From NCBI GenBank assembly GCA_015233725.1, contig JADFXD010000022.1:1-39075 (forward strand): 39,075 nucleotides of DNA, written 5' to 3'. The translations under genes were made by a program, and so were the position numbers. Source of the stretch: Nitrospirota bacterium (GTDB taxonomy: Bacteria > Nitrospirota > Thermodesulfovibrionia > Thermodesulfovibrionales > Magnetobacteriaceae). Of this stretch, positions 16,156 to 24,211 are shown one piece after another (positions within the stretch are counted from its first letter, which is position 1; each line of letters begins with the position of its first letter). The notes under the pieces were generated by a model, which worked only from the letters and a program-made list of their open reading frames with translations, was not told where the DNA came from and searched no databases.

Positions 16156-17625
16156 CTATGACCCCAGGAGTCCTCTGTATATCACACGTAACTCGTCCCT
16201 GGTGATACCCTTTATGAGGTAGAGCGTCACGACGTAGACCAATCCACCGGCAAGAACCTCAAAGGCTATATTAAATCCGGTGGTTGCGTACAAAAATAGC
16301 GCCATGATTGCCGAGGCTGCCACGGGTTTTAACATAAACCTATGCACAGAGATGACCGCTATATCTCTAAAGACCCTGGCATACAAGACAAACCCAAGAG
16401 ACTCAACCAGAAGCATCGCCATAGCACAACCCGCTATCCCAAAGCTGCCAATGAAAACGGCGTTAAGCAGGATGCTGACAATTGCCTGAGCTAAGACGAC
16501 CCGTAGGTATACCCCCTGCCTGGCGCTTGCCCACAGCCCCCTTACGTAGATCATATTAAATACACCGATTGCCCCTGCCCAGAGTAAGTAGCCTAATGCC
16601 GTGCTTGCAGCATCGTATCCCCCGCCGTAGATGGTGTGAATAAGCGCCCCGGCCAACATGGAGCCGCCAACTGCCGTGGGCAACAGCAGGGTCATCGCCA
16701 ACCTGGCGCTAAGGGACAGTACCACGCCAAAGGCCCCTGATCTGGCATCCACGCTGGCGCCTACGTAGTGCTTGGTGATGACGGGGTAGATGGCGTCAAA
16801 GTACACGGAGCCAAGCATGGTCAGGGGCAGGAGCAGCTTAAGGGCGCTGTTAAAGTAACCCACGGCGCTCTCCGTGCTCATAAAGCCAAGCATGACGGTA
16901 TTGGCGTTGTTGACGACGAAGTTCATAAGCACCGCAACCCCTATGGGCAGGGCCTGCCATAAAGACGCCCTCCACAAAGCCCTGTCTACACCAAACTCTA
17001 TATTGCCAACAACCCTCCTGAAAAACCAAAACAGACACGCCGCCGTTACCACCCCTGCCAGGAACTGGAGACAGGGTATAATGAGCAGTTGTTGAGGATT
17101 GCGTATGAGGCCAAACACCCCACCCGCATACACCGCTATCCCGGCAATCCGACCCACCGCTATGTAGTGCATCCTCTCAAGCCCTTGAAACAACCACTCT
17201 ATCAAGAGGCTCGACACAAAGACACCTGCCCCATAGAGGATTATAAGGTGTCTTATCTCTGCCGGCTTTTTAATCAGTAAGGTGACCGCAACGAGCACGG
17301 CAAAACTCACCGCGGCCATAGCCAATCTCAAGGTGAGGATGTTGCCTACGTACCTGGTCAGCTTCCCCACTCCTGCGCCGGCAACCTCTCTGGTTGCGAT
17401 CACGCTTATCCCCATGTCGGTACAGAGCATGAAATACCCCACGATGGCAAAGGCAAAGTTGATCTTGCCAAACCCCCGGGGACCCAGTACCCTTGCCAGG
17501 TACACAACGACAAAGAAAGAGACTGTATGCACCACCACGCCGGAGGAGAGCAGGGAGAGGATGTTTTTTACTATACGTGCCCTTGGCCTTAATGTCGGTC
17601 TTGACTGGTGCTGCAACAGCGGCAA
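16156..17625 (-). CDS. Polysaccharide flippase (Wzx/MATE-like oligosaccharide exporter)
   Basis: This 489-residue polytopic protein has about 12-14 hydrophobic segments. The N-terminus (IVKNILSLLSSGVVVHTVSF then VVYLARVLGPRGFGKINFAF) is the signature of the polysaccharide biosynthesis/Wzx family. Such proteins flip undecaprenyl-linked glycans across the inner membrane, which fits the ligase and glycosyltransferases nearby on the other strand. The best-fitting start is a TTG at 17625, 7 bp after the stop of the CinA-like gene. There is no ATG before the first membrane helix, so a rare start or an annotation offset is likely. Confidence 0.85.
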   Translation of the reverse strand: MPLLQHQSRPTLRPRARIVKNILSLLSSGVVVHTVSFFVVVYLARVLGPRGFGKINFAFAIVGYFMLCTDMGISVIATREVAGAGVGKLTRYVGNILTLRLAMAAVSFAVLVAVTLLIKKPAEIRHLIILYGAGVFVSSLLIEWLFQGLERMHYIAVGRIAGIAVYAGGVFGLIRNPQQLLIIPCLQFLAGVVTAACLFWFFRRVVGNIEFGVDRALWRASLWQALPIGVAVLMNFVVNNANTVMLGFMSTESAVGYFNSALKLLLPLTMLGSVYFDAIYPVITKHYVGASVDARSGAFGVVLSLSARLAMTLLLPTAVGGSMLAGALIHTIYGGGYDAASTALGYLLWAGAIGVFNMIYVRGLWASARQGVYLRVVLAQAIVSILLNAVFIGSFGIAGCAMAMLLVESLGFVLYARVFRDIAVISVHRFMLKPVAASAIMALFLYATTGFNIAFEVLAGGLVYVVTLYLIKGITRDELRVIYRGLLGS

Positions 17626-17632
17626 CGTCTAA

Positions 17633-18358
17633 TCAGTCAACCTTGGCCACTTTCGCTCCCAGGCCCTTAAGCAGCGCCTCTACTGCCACGGTGAGGGCAG
17701 CCTCATCCACGGACTCGATGGTCAGCATCACGCGATGCTCGCTGTTGTGCATTATAGGATAGGAGCCGATCTTGACGCCCTTGTTGTCTCTGACTATGTC
17801 GTTTAGCATGGGGGCTATCTCGGACTCGTACTCGTTGACGTACACACGCTTAAGCAGGATTGAAGGGGCTATAAACATGTGTTCGATGACGTTGAACTTG
17901 TCCCTGAGATATTGAGGGATGCCAGGAAAGATAAAGACATTCTTGTAGCGTATCAGCGGAAACTCTAATGCCTTGTCGGTTATGAGCTCGCCCCCCTCGG
18001 GGACCTCAGCCATCTTCAGACGCTCCGGTGTCACCCTGTCCCCGTACCGACGATCCAGTATGCTACGCAGGTGTGGCTCCACCACAACCCTTACGGAAAA
18101 CCCCTTTGCGATCCCCTCGATCGTCACATCATCGTGGGTTGGCCCCAACCCCCCAGAGGTAAACACATAATCGTACCTGTCCGAAAACCCCCTGACCTCC
18201 GCCGCAATTTCGTCAACCTCATCGGGTATGATACAGATGCGGCAGACGTTTACACCCCTTGCGCGCAACCCCCTCGATAAAAACAAACTATTGCACTCCT
18301 CTACCTTCCCCGAGAGTATCTCATCCCCTATTATGATTATCCCAGCCGTCATTTCCAT
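17633..18358 (-). CDS. CinA-like / MoCF-domain protein
   Basis: A protein of about 242 residues with the molybdopterin-binding-like fold found in CinA N-termini and MoeA/MogA: AGIIIIGDEILSGKVEECNS near the start and YDYVFTSGGLGPTHDDVT in the middle (GGLGPT.DD is the family's key motif). A C-terminal alpha/beta region (about 170-242) follows. The CinA deamidase domain is absent. Such stand-alone proteins are usually annotated as competence/damage-inducible CinA homologues or nicotinamide-nucleotide/ADP-ribose-related enzymes, and the true substrate is uncertain. Two ATGs (18358 and 18352) follow a GGTGG, and the open frame continues to 18394. It is transcribed directly into the flippase gene. 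Confidence 0.8.
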   Translation of the reverse strand: MEMTAGIIIIGDEILSGKVEECNSLFLSRGLRARGVNVCRICIIPDEVDEIAAEVRGFSDRYDYVFTSGGLGPTHDDVTIEGIAKGFSVRVVVEPHLRSILDRRYGDRVTPERLKMAEVPEGGELITDKALEFPLIRYKNVFIFPGIPQYLRDKFNVIEHMFIAPSILLKRVYVNEYESEIAPMLNDIVRDNKGVKIGSYPIMHNSEHRVMLTIESVDEAALTVAVEALLKGLGAKVAKVD

Positions 18359-18394
18359 AATCCACCAACCGCCTTCCTGTTTATTTCCATACAT

Positions 18395-18569
18395 TGTACA
18401 ATATTACCACCAGGAAATAGAAGAGGGGAAAAGAAAGAAAGGAGGACGCCTGGCCGCCCCCCTTATTCTTCTCTTGTAGTGTGACGTCAGATGCGATTGC
18501 CCTGCCCCCCCTTGACCACGTAATATTTAATATGCTATTATGCTTCAAAAGCGCGTGGAGGTTTGTGAG
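18395..18569. other. Divergent intergenic region with a degenerate hairpin element
   Basis: This lies between the divergent CinA-like and response-regulator genes. 18431-18520 contains decayed pieces of the dispersed element: AAAGGAGGACGCCTGGCCGCCCCCCTT, then CCCCCCCTTGACCACGTAAT. AT-rich stretches at 18520-18540 could hold the rightward promoter. GGAGG at 18556-18560 is the ribosome site for the gene starting at 18570. Confidence 0.55.
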
Positions 18570-20252
18570 ATGTCTGACGAGTTAGATGACCTGTTTCAGG
18601 ATGGCAGTAACAGGCAAGACACACAGTTAATCGGCACCACCGGAAAGTGGAAGGTTATGATAGTTGATGACGAGGCGGGGGTGCATGAGGTGACGCTGAT
18701 GATACTGAAGTCGTTCACCATTGAAAACAGGGCGCTGGAGTTCATCAGCGCGTATACGGGCAGGGAGGCAATGCAGGAGCTTGCCAAGAATCCTGATACC
18801 GCCCTTATATTCCTGGACGTGGTTATGGAAAACGACCACGCCGGACTGGACGTCGTTAAACACATAAGGGAGACACTAAAGAACAAGTTCGTCAGGATAG
18901 TCCTGCGCACAGGTCAGCCGGGATTGGCCCCGGAAGAATCCATCATCGTGGATTACGATATAAATGACTACAAGGAAAAGAACGACCTCCAGAGGCAGAA
19001 ATTAATAACCTGCACGGTGGCAGCCATAAGGTCATACAGGGATCTCATGACCATAGATGGCAACCTGCACGCCCTGGAAAAGCTGGTAGAGTCATCTAAG
19101 TCGCTCTTTGATATAAAACTCATAGACAGCTTTTTCTCAGAGGTGTTGGTACAGCTAAACTCGATCCTGACCCTGGATACAAACACGGTAGGAGACGCGT
19201 ACTCGATCATCCTGACAGACAACAGGATAGACGACCTCATGGTCATCAGCGGCACCGGTGTGTATGAACAGTCCAGGGACAAGAGGGTCGCCGATGTTGT
19301 CAGCGCAGACGCCCTTGCGATGATCAAGAGAGCCTTTAAGGAAAACACCGATATCTACGCCGAAAGGCAGGTCGTTACATGCCTGAAAACCGGAGACAAT
19401 ATCAGCAACCTGTTGTTCATAGAAAACCGTAATGTTATCAGCCAGTGGGACAAGAAGGTTATCGACATATTCTGCACCCATGCCTCGATGTACTTCGATA
19501 GCGTCAAGGAGCACAAGATGCAGCAATCCCTGCAGTTGTCCCGTGAGATACAGATGAACATGCTACCTACGGACTTCTCCTATGTCAGGGACAGATACGG
19601 GGTTGATCTGTTTGCGTTTCTGCAACCGGCAAGGGAGGTTGGCGGGGACCTGTACGACTTCTTCCCGATGGATGATGACCATCTCTGCTTCGCCATCGGG
19701 GATGTGTCGGACAAGGGGATGCATGCTGCCCTCATAATGTCTGCGGCCAAGATCACACTCAGGGCATTTGCCAAGCTATATACGTCGCCTGAGACGATCC
19801 TTGAGGCCCTCAACAAGGAGCTTTGTGCACAGAAATCGGGGATGTTCGTGACGTTCTTCCTTGGAATCATGAACATCCGCACGGGAGAGCTGGCCTTCAG
19901 TAATGCCGGCCACAATCCCCCATATCTCCTGTACGGCTCCGCTAAACCAAAGGAAATGGTGATCGAGCCCGGGTTTCCCCTTGGCGTTATGGACGATTTC
20001 ACATTCGCAAAAGAGATGGTGTCGATTAAAAAGGGCGATGGCATCTTTATATACACCGACGGCATCACCGACGCCAGGGATGCAAGACAACAATCCTTTA
20101 CCGCGCACCCCCTGGAGCGTCTGCTGAGTGACAACAACAACGATGGCGCAAATCACCTGGTAGAGCGCATAGTGGATGCCCTAAAGACATTCATTGGCGA
20201 TGCCCCGCAGTTTGACGATATCTCAATGCTGGCATTAAAATATCTGGCTTGA
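18570..20252 (+). CDS. Response regulator with DUF3369-like and PP2C (SpoIIE) phosphatase domains
   Basis: The ATG at 18570 is preferred because GGAGG lies eight bases upstream. An alternative ATG at 18540 has none. The 560-residue protein starts with a receiver domain (VMIVDDEAG acid pocket, phospho-acceptor Asp in LIFLDVV at about residue 83). A GAF-like DUF3369-type segment follows (about 150-330; DFFxxVLxQLNSxL pattern and C-terminal DxxCTHASMYFDSV). Last comes a PP2C/SpoIIE serine phosphatase (about 340-560) with REVGGDLYDFF, IGDVSDKGMHAAL, YTDGITDARD and FDDISMLAL, so the metal-binding aspartates are intact. It should dephosphorylate a Ser/Thr-phosphoprotein in response to histidine-kinase input. 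The SiaC-type protein and kinase nearby are plausible partners (inference). Confidence 0.88.
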   Translation: MSDELDDLFQDGSNRQDTQLIGTTGKWKVMIVDDEAGVHEVTLMILKSFTIENRALEFISAYTGREAMQELAKNPDTALIFLDVVMENDHAGLDVVKHIRETLKNKFVRIVLRTGQPGLAPEESIIVDYDINDYKEKNDLQRQKLITCTVAAIRSYRDLMTIDGNLHALEKLVESSKSLFDIKLIDSFFSEVLVQLNSILTLDTNTVGDAYSIILTDNRIDDLMVISGTGVYEQSRDKRVADVVSADALAMIKRAFKENTDIYAERQVVTCLKTGDNISNLLFIENRNVISQWDKKVIDIFCTHASMYFDSVKEHKMQQSLQLSREIQMNMLPTDFSYVRDRYGVDLFAFLQPAREVGGDLYDFFPMDDDHLCFAIGDVSDKGMHAALIMSAAKITLRAFAKLYTSPETILEALNKELCAQKSGMFVTFFLGIMNIRTGELAFSNAGHNPPYLLYGSAKPKEMVIEPGFPLGVMDDFTFAKEMVSIKKGDGIFIYTDGITDARDARQQSFTAHPLERLLSDNNNDGANHLVERIVDALKTFIGDAPQFDDISMLALKYLA

Positions 20253-20294
20253 CTTTTTTGTGGGGATGTTAAGTACATGCAGATTGAGCATTAT

Positions 20295-20406
20295 AGGGTC
20301 AAGGGGGCCGCGACCCCTTGCAGGGGAGCTCTGAGGAGGCCAGGAGCGTGCCTTGAGCGTAAAAGAAGGCGGAGCCGCCCCCCTTCTTTGCTTTTCTTTT
20401 CTTTTT
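20295..20406 (+). repeat. Dispersed double-hairpin element (copy 6) with insertion
   Basis: AGGGTCAAGGGGGCCGCGACCCCTTGCAGGGG is followed by an extra ~40-bp stretch, then GGCGGAGCCGCCCCCC and a pyrimidine tract reaching close to the start of the HAMP/HD-GYP gene. It would act as a terminator between the response-regulator gene and the Sia-like operon. Confidence 0.8.
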
Positions 20407-20422
20407 CCTCGTATAATAAATT

Positions 20423-22360
20423 ATGGGCAGAGGTTTATTTACTAGTAGCATAAGGTGGAAGTTTCTGGCTGTTATGGTAGGTCTTGTTGTAAGCGTTGTA
20501 GCAATAATAACTGTCATCCATATATATGCCCAGGAGGCAGCCCTGAAAAACGAGCTCAATACACACATCAGCACAATGAAGGAGGCCATGAAGGAGAGGG
20601 CAAGGGACCTTACTGATGCCCTGGAGACTATGGTTGAAGAGGCGCTGGTTACATTTGACATATCCAGCATAATCAAGCAAATGGACAAGTACGTCGAGGC
20701 GGGTAAAGACAGCGGTGAACCGGCATATATCATACTGATGGGCAATGACTCAACAGCGCTTGTTCATACCTTGAGGCCTGAATTGCGTCAGAGCAGGCTC
20801 ACCGAAAAAGAGGACGTCTTTGCCATCGCCCAGCACACAAACACTGTTTACGAGTTTAAAAAGGATGAAAATGAGTATATGGAGTTTATCACTCCGGTGT
20901 ACTATGCATCGCAACGCTGGGGGGTTCTGCGCATCGGTTATTCAAGCAAGAGACTTAACCGACTTATAAAAGACACACAAAATACTATTAAACTCAAGAC
21001 GCATGAGATGATCATACGGTCAATTGCAGTAGCCATTATATCCATTACTATAAGCGCAATTATTGCGTTGATCTTCTCTGGCAGGCTTATAGGCCCCCTA
21101 ATCAGCCTCACCAGGATGGTGGAGGAGATAGCAAAAGGGCATCTCTCAGGGGTAGACCAGATAGACATCCAATCAAACGACGAGGTTGGCGTCCTTGCCC
21201 ACACCTTTGTAGAGATGACCCGTAACCTGAAGTCATCACACAAGCAGCTTGAACAATACACAAAGACTATAGAAGAGCCCACAAAGACAGAGACGGATGT
21301 GCATGATACGAGACAGACTCCTATAGTAATCAAATCTAAACATATCCATAAGTTTATCACCCTTACTAATAACATCAAGGCGCCTGTAGAGGGTTCGGCG
21401 GAGCTTAACACCGGAGCTGTCAGTTCACCCTTTGAAGAGCTCGACATTGTCTATGCGAGGCTCGATGATCTGTTCAAGCAGATAGACACGGAAGAGGACA
21501 TCCCAACGGAGGTTCTTTTCCTGGCTAATATGCTGATGCATACATGCTCAATAGATGAGGACATTGCCTTAGGTACATTACTGATAAGGCAAGATACCAG
21601 ATACACGATTAAACATCCATTGCATACAGCGATAGTGTGTGAGATTGTAGCCAAGAAGCTTGGGTGGTCTGCACAGGATCGTTTATCCTTGCTCTCGGCG
21701 GCCATTACGATGAATATTGCCATAATAGAGCTGCAGGAGATACTGTATAATCAAAAAGCCCCATTGACTGATAAACAGCTATCAGACATTCAAAGTCACC
21801 CTCTGGATGGCATGGAATTCCTTAAAAGAAATAATGTTACTGATGAGTTGTGGTTAAATGCCGTCCTGCAGCACCATGAAAGCATAGACGGCAAGGGTTA
21901 TCCCAAAGGGCTTGCGGGGAAAGATGTGTGTGGAGCTGCCCGCATTGTCTATCTGGCTGACCTGTACTGTACAGAGGTAACGGGACGCAACTATCGCCGC
22001 CAGCTCTCCCCGGCAGTTGTCGTGAGGGATATATTTATCAACAAAGATCAAAAGTTCGATGTGGATGTGGCAAAGGCCTTTATGAATAACCTTGGTTTCT
22101 ATCCTCCTGGTTCGTTTGTAAAGCTCAGGAACAATGAAATAGCGATAGTGACACAACGTACAGAGAAGGCAAATGCCCCCATCGTCCACACCGTTGTAAA
22201 TAGCAATGGTGTCCAGCCGTTGACCCCGCTGCGCCGTGACACCAGGATAGACGAATTCTCCGTGACAGCTATTGCCCCCCCTGTTGAGGTCAACCGGTAT
22301 CAACTATGGGGCCACGGTGTGTTAAAAAGAACTAAGGCAACAAGGATAAAGCCTGTTTGA
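20423..22360 (+). CDS. Membrane sensor, HAMP and degenerate HD-GYP domain
   Basis: This 645-residue protein has a TM helix (about 12-32), a periplasmic single-Cache-like sensor (about 33-190), a second TM (about 193-217), HAMP (to ~266; GPLISLTRMVEEIAKGHL), a low-complexity linker, and an HD-GYP-related domain (about 375-520). The GYP portion is kept (LQHHESIDGKGYPKGL), but the metal-binding HD motif expected in LLHDIGK is replaced by AAITMNIA. Catalytic c-di-GMP hydrolysis is therefore doubtful, and a c-di-GMP sensing or scaffolding role is more likely. The N-terminal ~265 residues closely match the next gene's, so the pair arose by duplication and output-domain exchange. No Shine-Dalgarno sequence precedes the ATG. 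A TATAAT sits at 20412-20417. The stop overlaps the next ATG (TGATG). Confidence 0.85.
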   Translation: MGRGLFTSSIRWKFLAVMVGLVVSVVAIITVIHIYAQEAALKNELNTHISTMKEAMKERARDLTDALETMVEEALVTFDISSIIKQMDKYVEAGKDSGEPAYIILMGNDSTALVHTLRPELRQSRLTEKEDVFAIAQHTNTVYEFKKDENEYMEFITPVYYASQRWGVLRIGYSSKRLNRLIKDTQNTIKLKTHEMIIRSIAVAIISITISAIIALIFSGRLIGPLISLTRMVEEIAKGHLSGVDQIDIQSNDEVGVLAHTFVEMTRNLKSSHKQLEQYTKTIEEPTKTETDVHDTRQTPIVIKSKHIHKFITLTNNIKAPVEGSAELNTGAVSSPFEELDIVYARLDDLFKQIDTEEDIPTEVLFLANMLMHTCSIDEDIALGTLLIRQDTRYTIKHPLHTAIVCEIVAKKLGWSAQDRLSLLSAAITMNIAIIELQEILYNQKAPLTDKQLSDIQSHPLDGMEFLKRNNVTDELWLNAVLQHHESIDGKGYPKGLAGKDVCGAARIVYLADLYCTEVTGRNYRRQLSPAVVVRDIFINKDQKFDVDVAKAFMNNLGFYPPGSFVKLRNNEIAIVTQRTEKANAPIVHTVVNSNGVQPLTPLRRDTRIDEFSVTAIAPPVEVNRYQLWGHGVLKRTKATRIKPV

Positions 22361-24117
22361 TGACCAGAGACTTCAGCATAAGGTGGAAGTTTCTGGTTGT
22401 TGCGGTATGTCTTGTTGTGAGCGTTGTGGCAATAATGACTGTCATCCACATATCTGCCCAGGAGGCAGCTCTGAGAAACGAGCTCAATACACACATCAGG
22501 ACAATGAAGGAATCCATGAAAGAGAGGGCAAGGGACCTCGCTCATGGGCTGGAGGCTACGGTTGAGGAGGCACTGGTTACCTTTGACATATCCAGCATAA
22601 TCAAGCAAACGGACAAGTCCGTCAAGGCAGGTAAAGAGAGCGGTGAACCGGCATATATCATACTGATGGACAATGACGCAACGGCGCTTATTCATACCTT
22701 GAAGCCTGCATTGCGTCAGGGCAGACTCACTGACAAAGAGGACTTGTTTGCCATTGCCCAGCATCAGGAAACCATCAACGGGTTTACGAAGAATGAAAAT
22801 GAATATATGGAGATTATCACTCCGGTGTACTATGCATCTCAACCCTGGGGGGTTCTGCGTATCGGTTATTCAAACAAGAGACTTAACCAACTGATAAAGG
22901 ATACGCAAGATACGATTAAACTCAGGACGCAAGAGATGATCGTCCGGTCAATTGTAGTAGCCATTGTATCCATTATCATAAATGCAATTATTGTGTTGTT
23001 CATCTCTGGCACGCTTACAGGCCCCCTTATCAGCCTTACCAAGACGGCTGAGGAGATAGCGGAAGGACACTTCTGGGCGGCAGACCAGATAGCCGTCAGT
23101 TCAGAAGATGAGGTAGGCATCCTGGCGCGTACCTTTGTAGAGATGACCCATAAACTGAGGTCATCACACGAGCAGCTCGAACAATACAACAGGACCCTTG
23201 AGGCCAGGGTAGAAGAACGGACAAAAGAACTCCACGAAATCAACGAAAACCTCCAAAGCGAGCGTAACCGCCTTGAGGCCGCCCACAAAAAGATCACCGA
23301 CTCTATCGCATACGCCTCCATGATACAAAACTCGTTACTGCCGCAGGACTCTATCATTTGCAAATACTTTAGCGAACACCTTGTCATCTGGCAACCCAAG
23401 GACATCGTTGGAGGCGACATCTATATATTCGACGAGTTTAGGGATGGGGATGAGTGTATCGTCTCCGTGATAGACTGCACGGGGCATGGCGTGCCTGGAG
23501 CCTTTGTCACGATGCTGGTAAGGACCATCTGGGCTAACGTGGTAGACAGTATAAACACCGATAATGGCGGCTGCGCCCCTGGAAGGATATTTTCGATGTT
23601 TAACAGGTCTATCCGTGAGCTACTAAAACAGGATGTTGTTGACAGCCCCCGCCACCAAGTACGACTTGGAGCGGTAAAGAACAGTAATGAGCAAGTCCAA
23701 CAGAGTAACGTGGGGTTTGACGGGGGCGTGTTTTACTTGAATCGCAGACGCGGCATCGTCAGATATGCCGGGGCCAACGTCCCTCTCCTTGTGTGCAGGC
23801 AGGGACATGTCGATATTATCAAGGGGGACCGGCAGGGCGTGGGGTATAAGAACTCTAATCCCGACTACGTTTATCGCGACATCGAGCTTAACGTTGTGCA
23901 AGGCGACATGTTCTACATCACCACCGACGGCTATATAGATCAAAACGGCGGCGATAAGGACCTGCCATTTGGCAGGAGTCGCCTGGTATCAATAATTAAA
24001 GACAACTGGCATAGACCAATGTCAGAGCAAAGGGATGCCTTTTTAGTCCAGCTCAGTATCTTTCAGGGGCAAGCTGACCGCAATGATGATATAACCGTAG
24101 TTGGACTCAAGATATGA
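22360..24117 (+). CDS. SiaA-like membrane PP2C phosphatase (sensor–HAMP–SpoIIE)
   Basis: The start is the ATG at 22360, overlapping the upstream TGA by one base (TGATG). The 585-residue protein has TM1 (about 10-30), a periplasmic Cache-like sensor, TM2 (about 190-213), HAMP, a coiled coil (EQLEQYNRTLEARVEERTKE), and a PP2C/SpoIIE phosphatase (about 320-585). Its metal-site motifs are intact: DIVGGDIYI, VIDCTGHGVPGAFV, TTDGYIDQNGG, NDDITVVG. It matches the architecture of SiaA of the Pseudomonas SiaABCD pathway (family knowledge), which dephosphorylates SiaC. Its last ~305 bp are almost identical to the end of the next gene, differing by two bases, which indicates recent gene conversion. Confidence 0.87.
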   Translation: MTRDFSIRWKFLVVAVCLVVSVVAIMTVIHISAQEAALRNELNTHIRTMKESMKERARDLAHGLEATVEEALVTFDISSIIKQTDKSVKAGKESGEPAYIILMDNDATALIHTLKPALRQGRLTDKEDLFAIAQHQETINGFTKNENEYMEIITPVYYASQPWGVLRIGYSNKRLNQLIKDTQDTIKLRTQEMIVRSIVVAIVSIIINAIIVLFISGTLTGPLISLTKTAEEIAEGHFWAADQIAVSSEDEVGILARTFVEMTHKLRSSHEQLEQYNRTLEARVEERTKELHEINENLQSERNRLEAAHKKITDSIAYASMIQNSLLPQDSIICKYFSEHLVIWQPKDIVGGDIYIFDEFRDGDECIVSVIDCTGHGVPGAFVTMLVRTIWANVVDSINTDNGGCAPGRIFSMFNRSIRELLKQDVVDSPRHQVRLGAVKNSNEQVQQSNVGFDGGVFYLNRRRGIVRYAGANVPLLVCRQGHVDIIKGDRQGVGYKNSNPDYVYRDIELNVVQGDMFYITTDGYIDQNGGDKDLPFGRSRLVSIIKDNWHRPMSEQRDAFLVQLSIFQGQADRNDDITVVGLKI

Positions 24118-24133
24118 CAGGATTGAGAATTAA

Positions 24134-24200
24134 TGGGTCAAGGACACTGGTGCCCTTGCAGGGGAGGTAAAGGAGGGGGCGGAGCCACCCTCCTTGCAGG
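24134..24200 (+). repeat. Dispersed hairpin element (copy 7), inside the operon
   Basis: GGGTCAAGGACACTGGTGCCCTTGCAGGGG then GGAGGGGGCGGAGCCACCCTCC. The first palindrome has compensatory changes (GACACTGGTGCC), so the stem is preserved while the sequence drifts. It has no T-run and ends in GCAGGAGG, which doubles as the ribosome site of the following gene. Confidence 0.75.
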
Positions 24201-24211
24201 AGGATTGCATA

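Noticed and set aside
19580-20140. A 186-codon minus-strand frame opposite the PP2C domain
   Set aside because: It lies fully antisense to an intact, motif-complete phosphatase. It shows no independent features.
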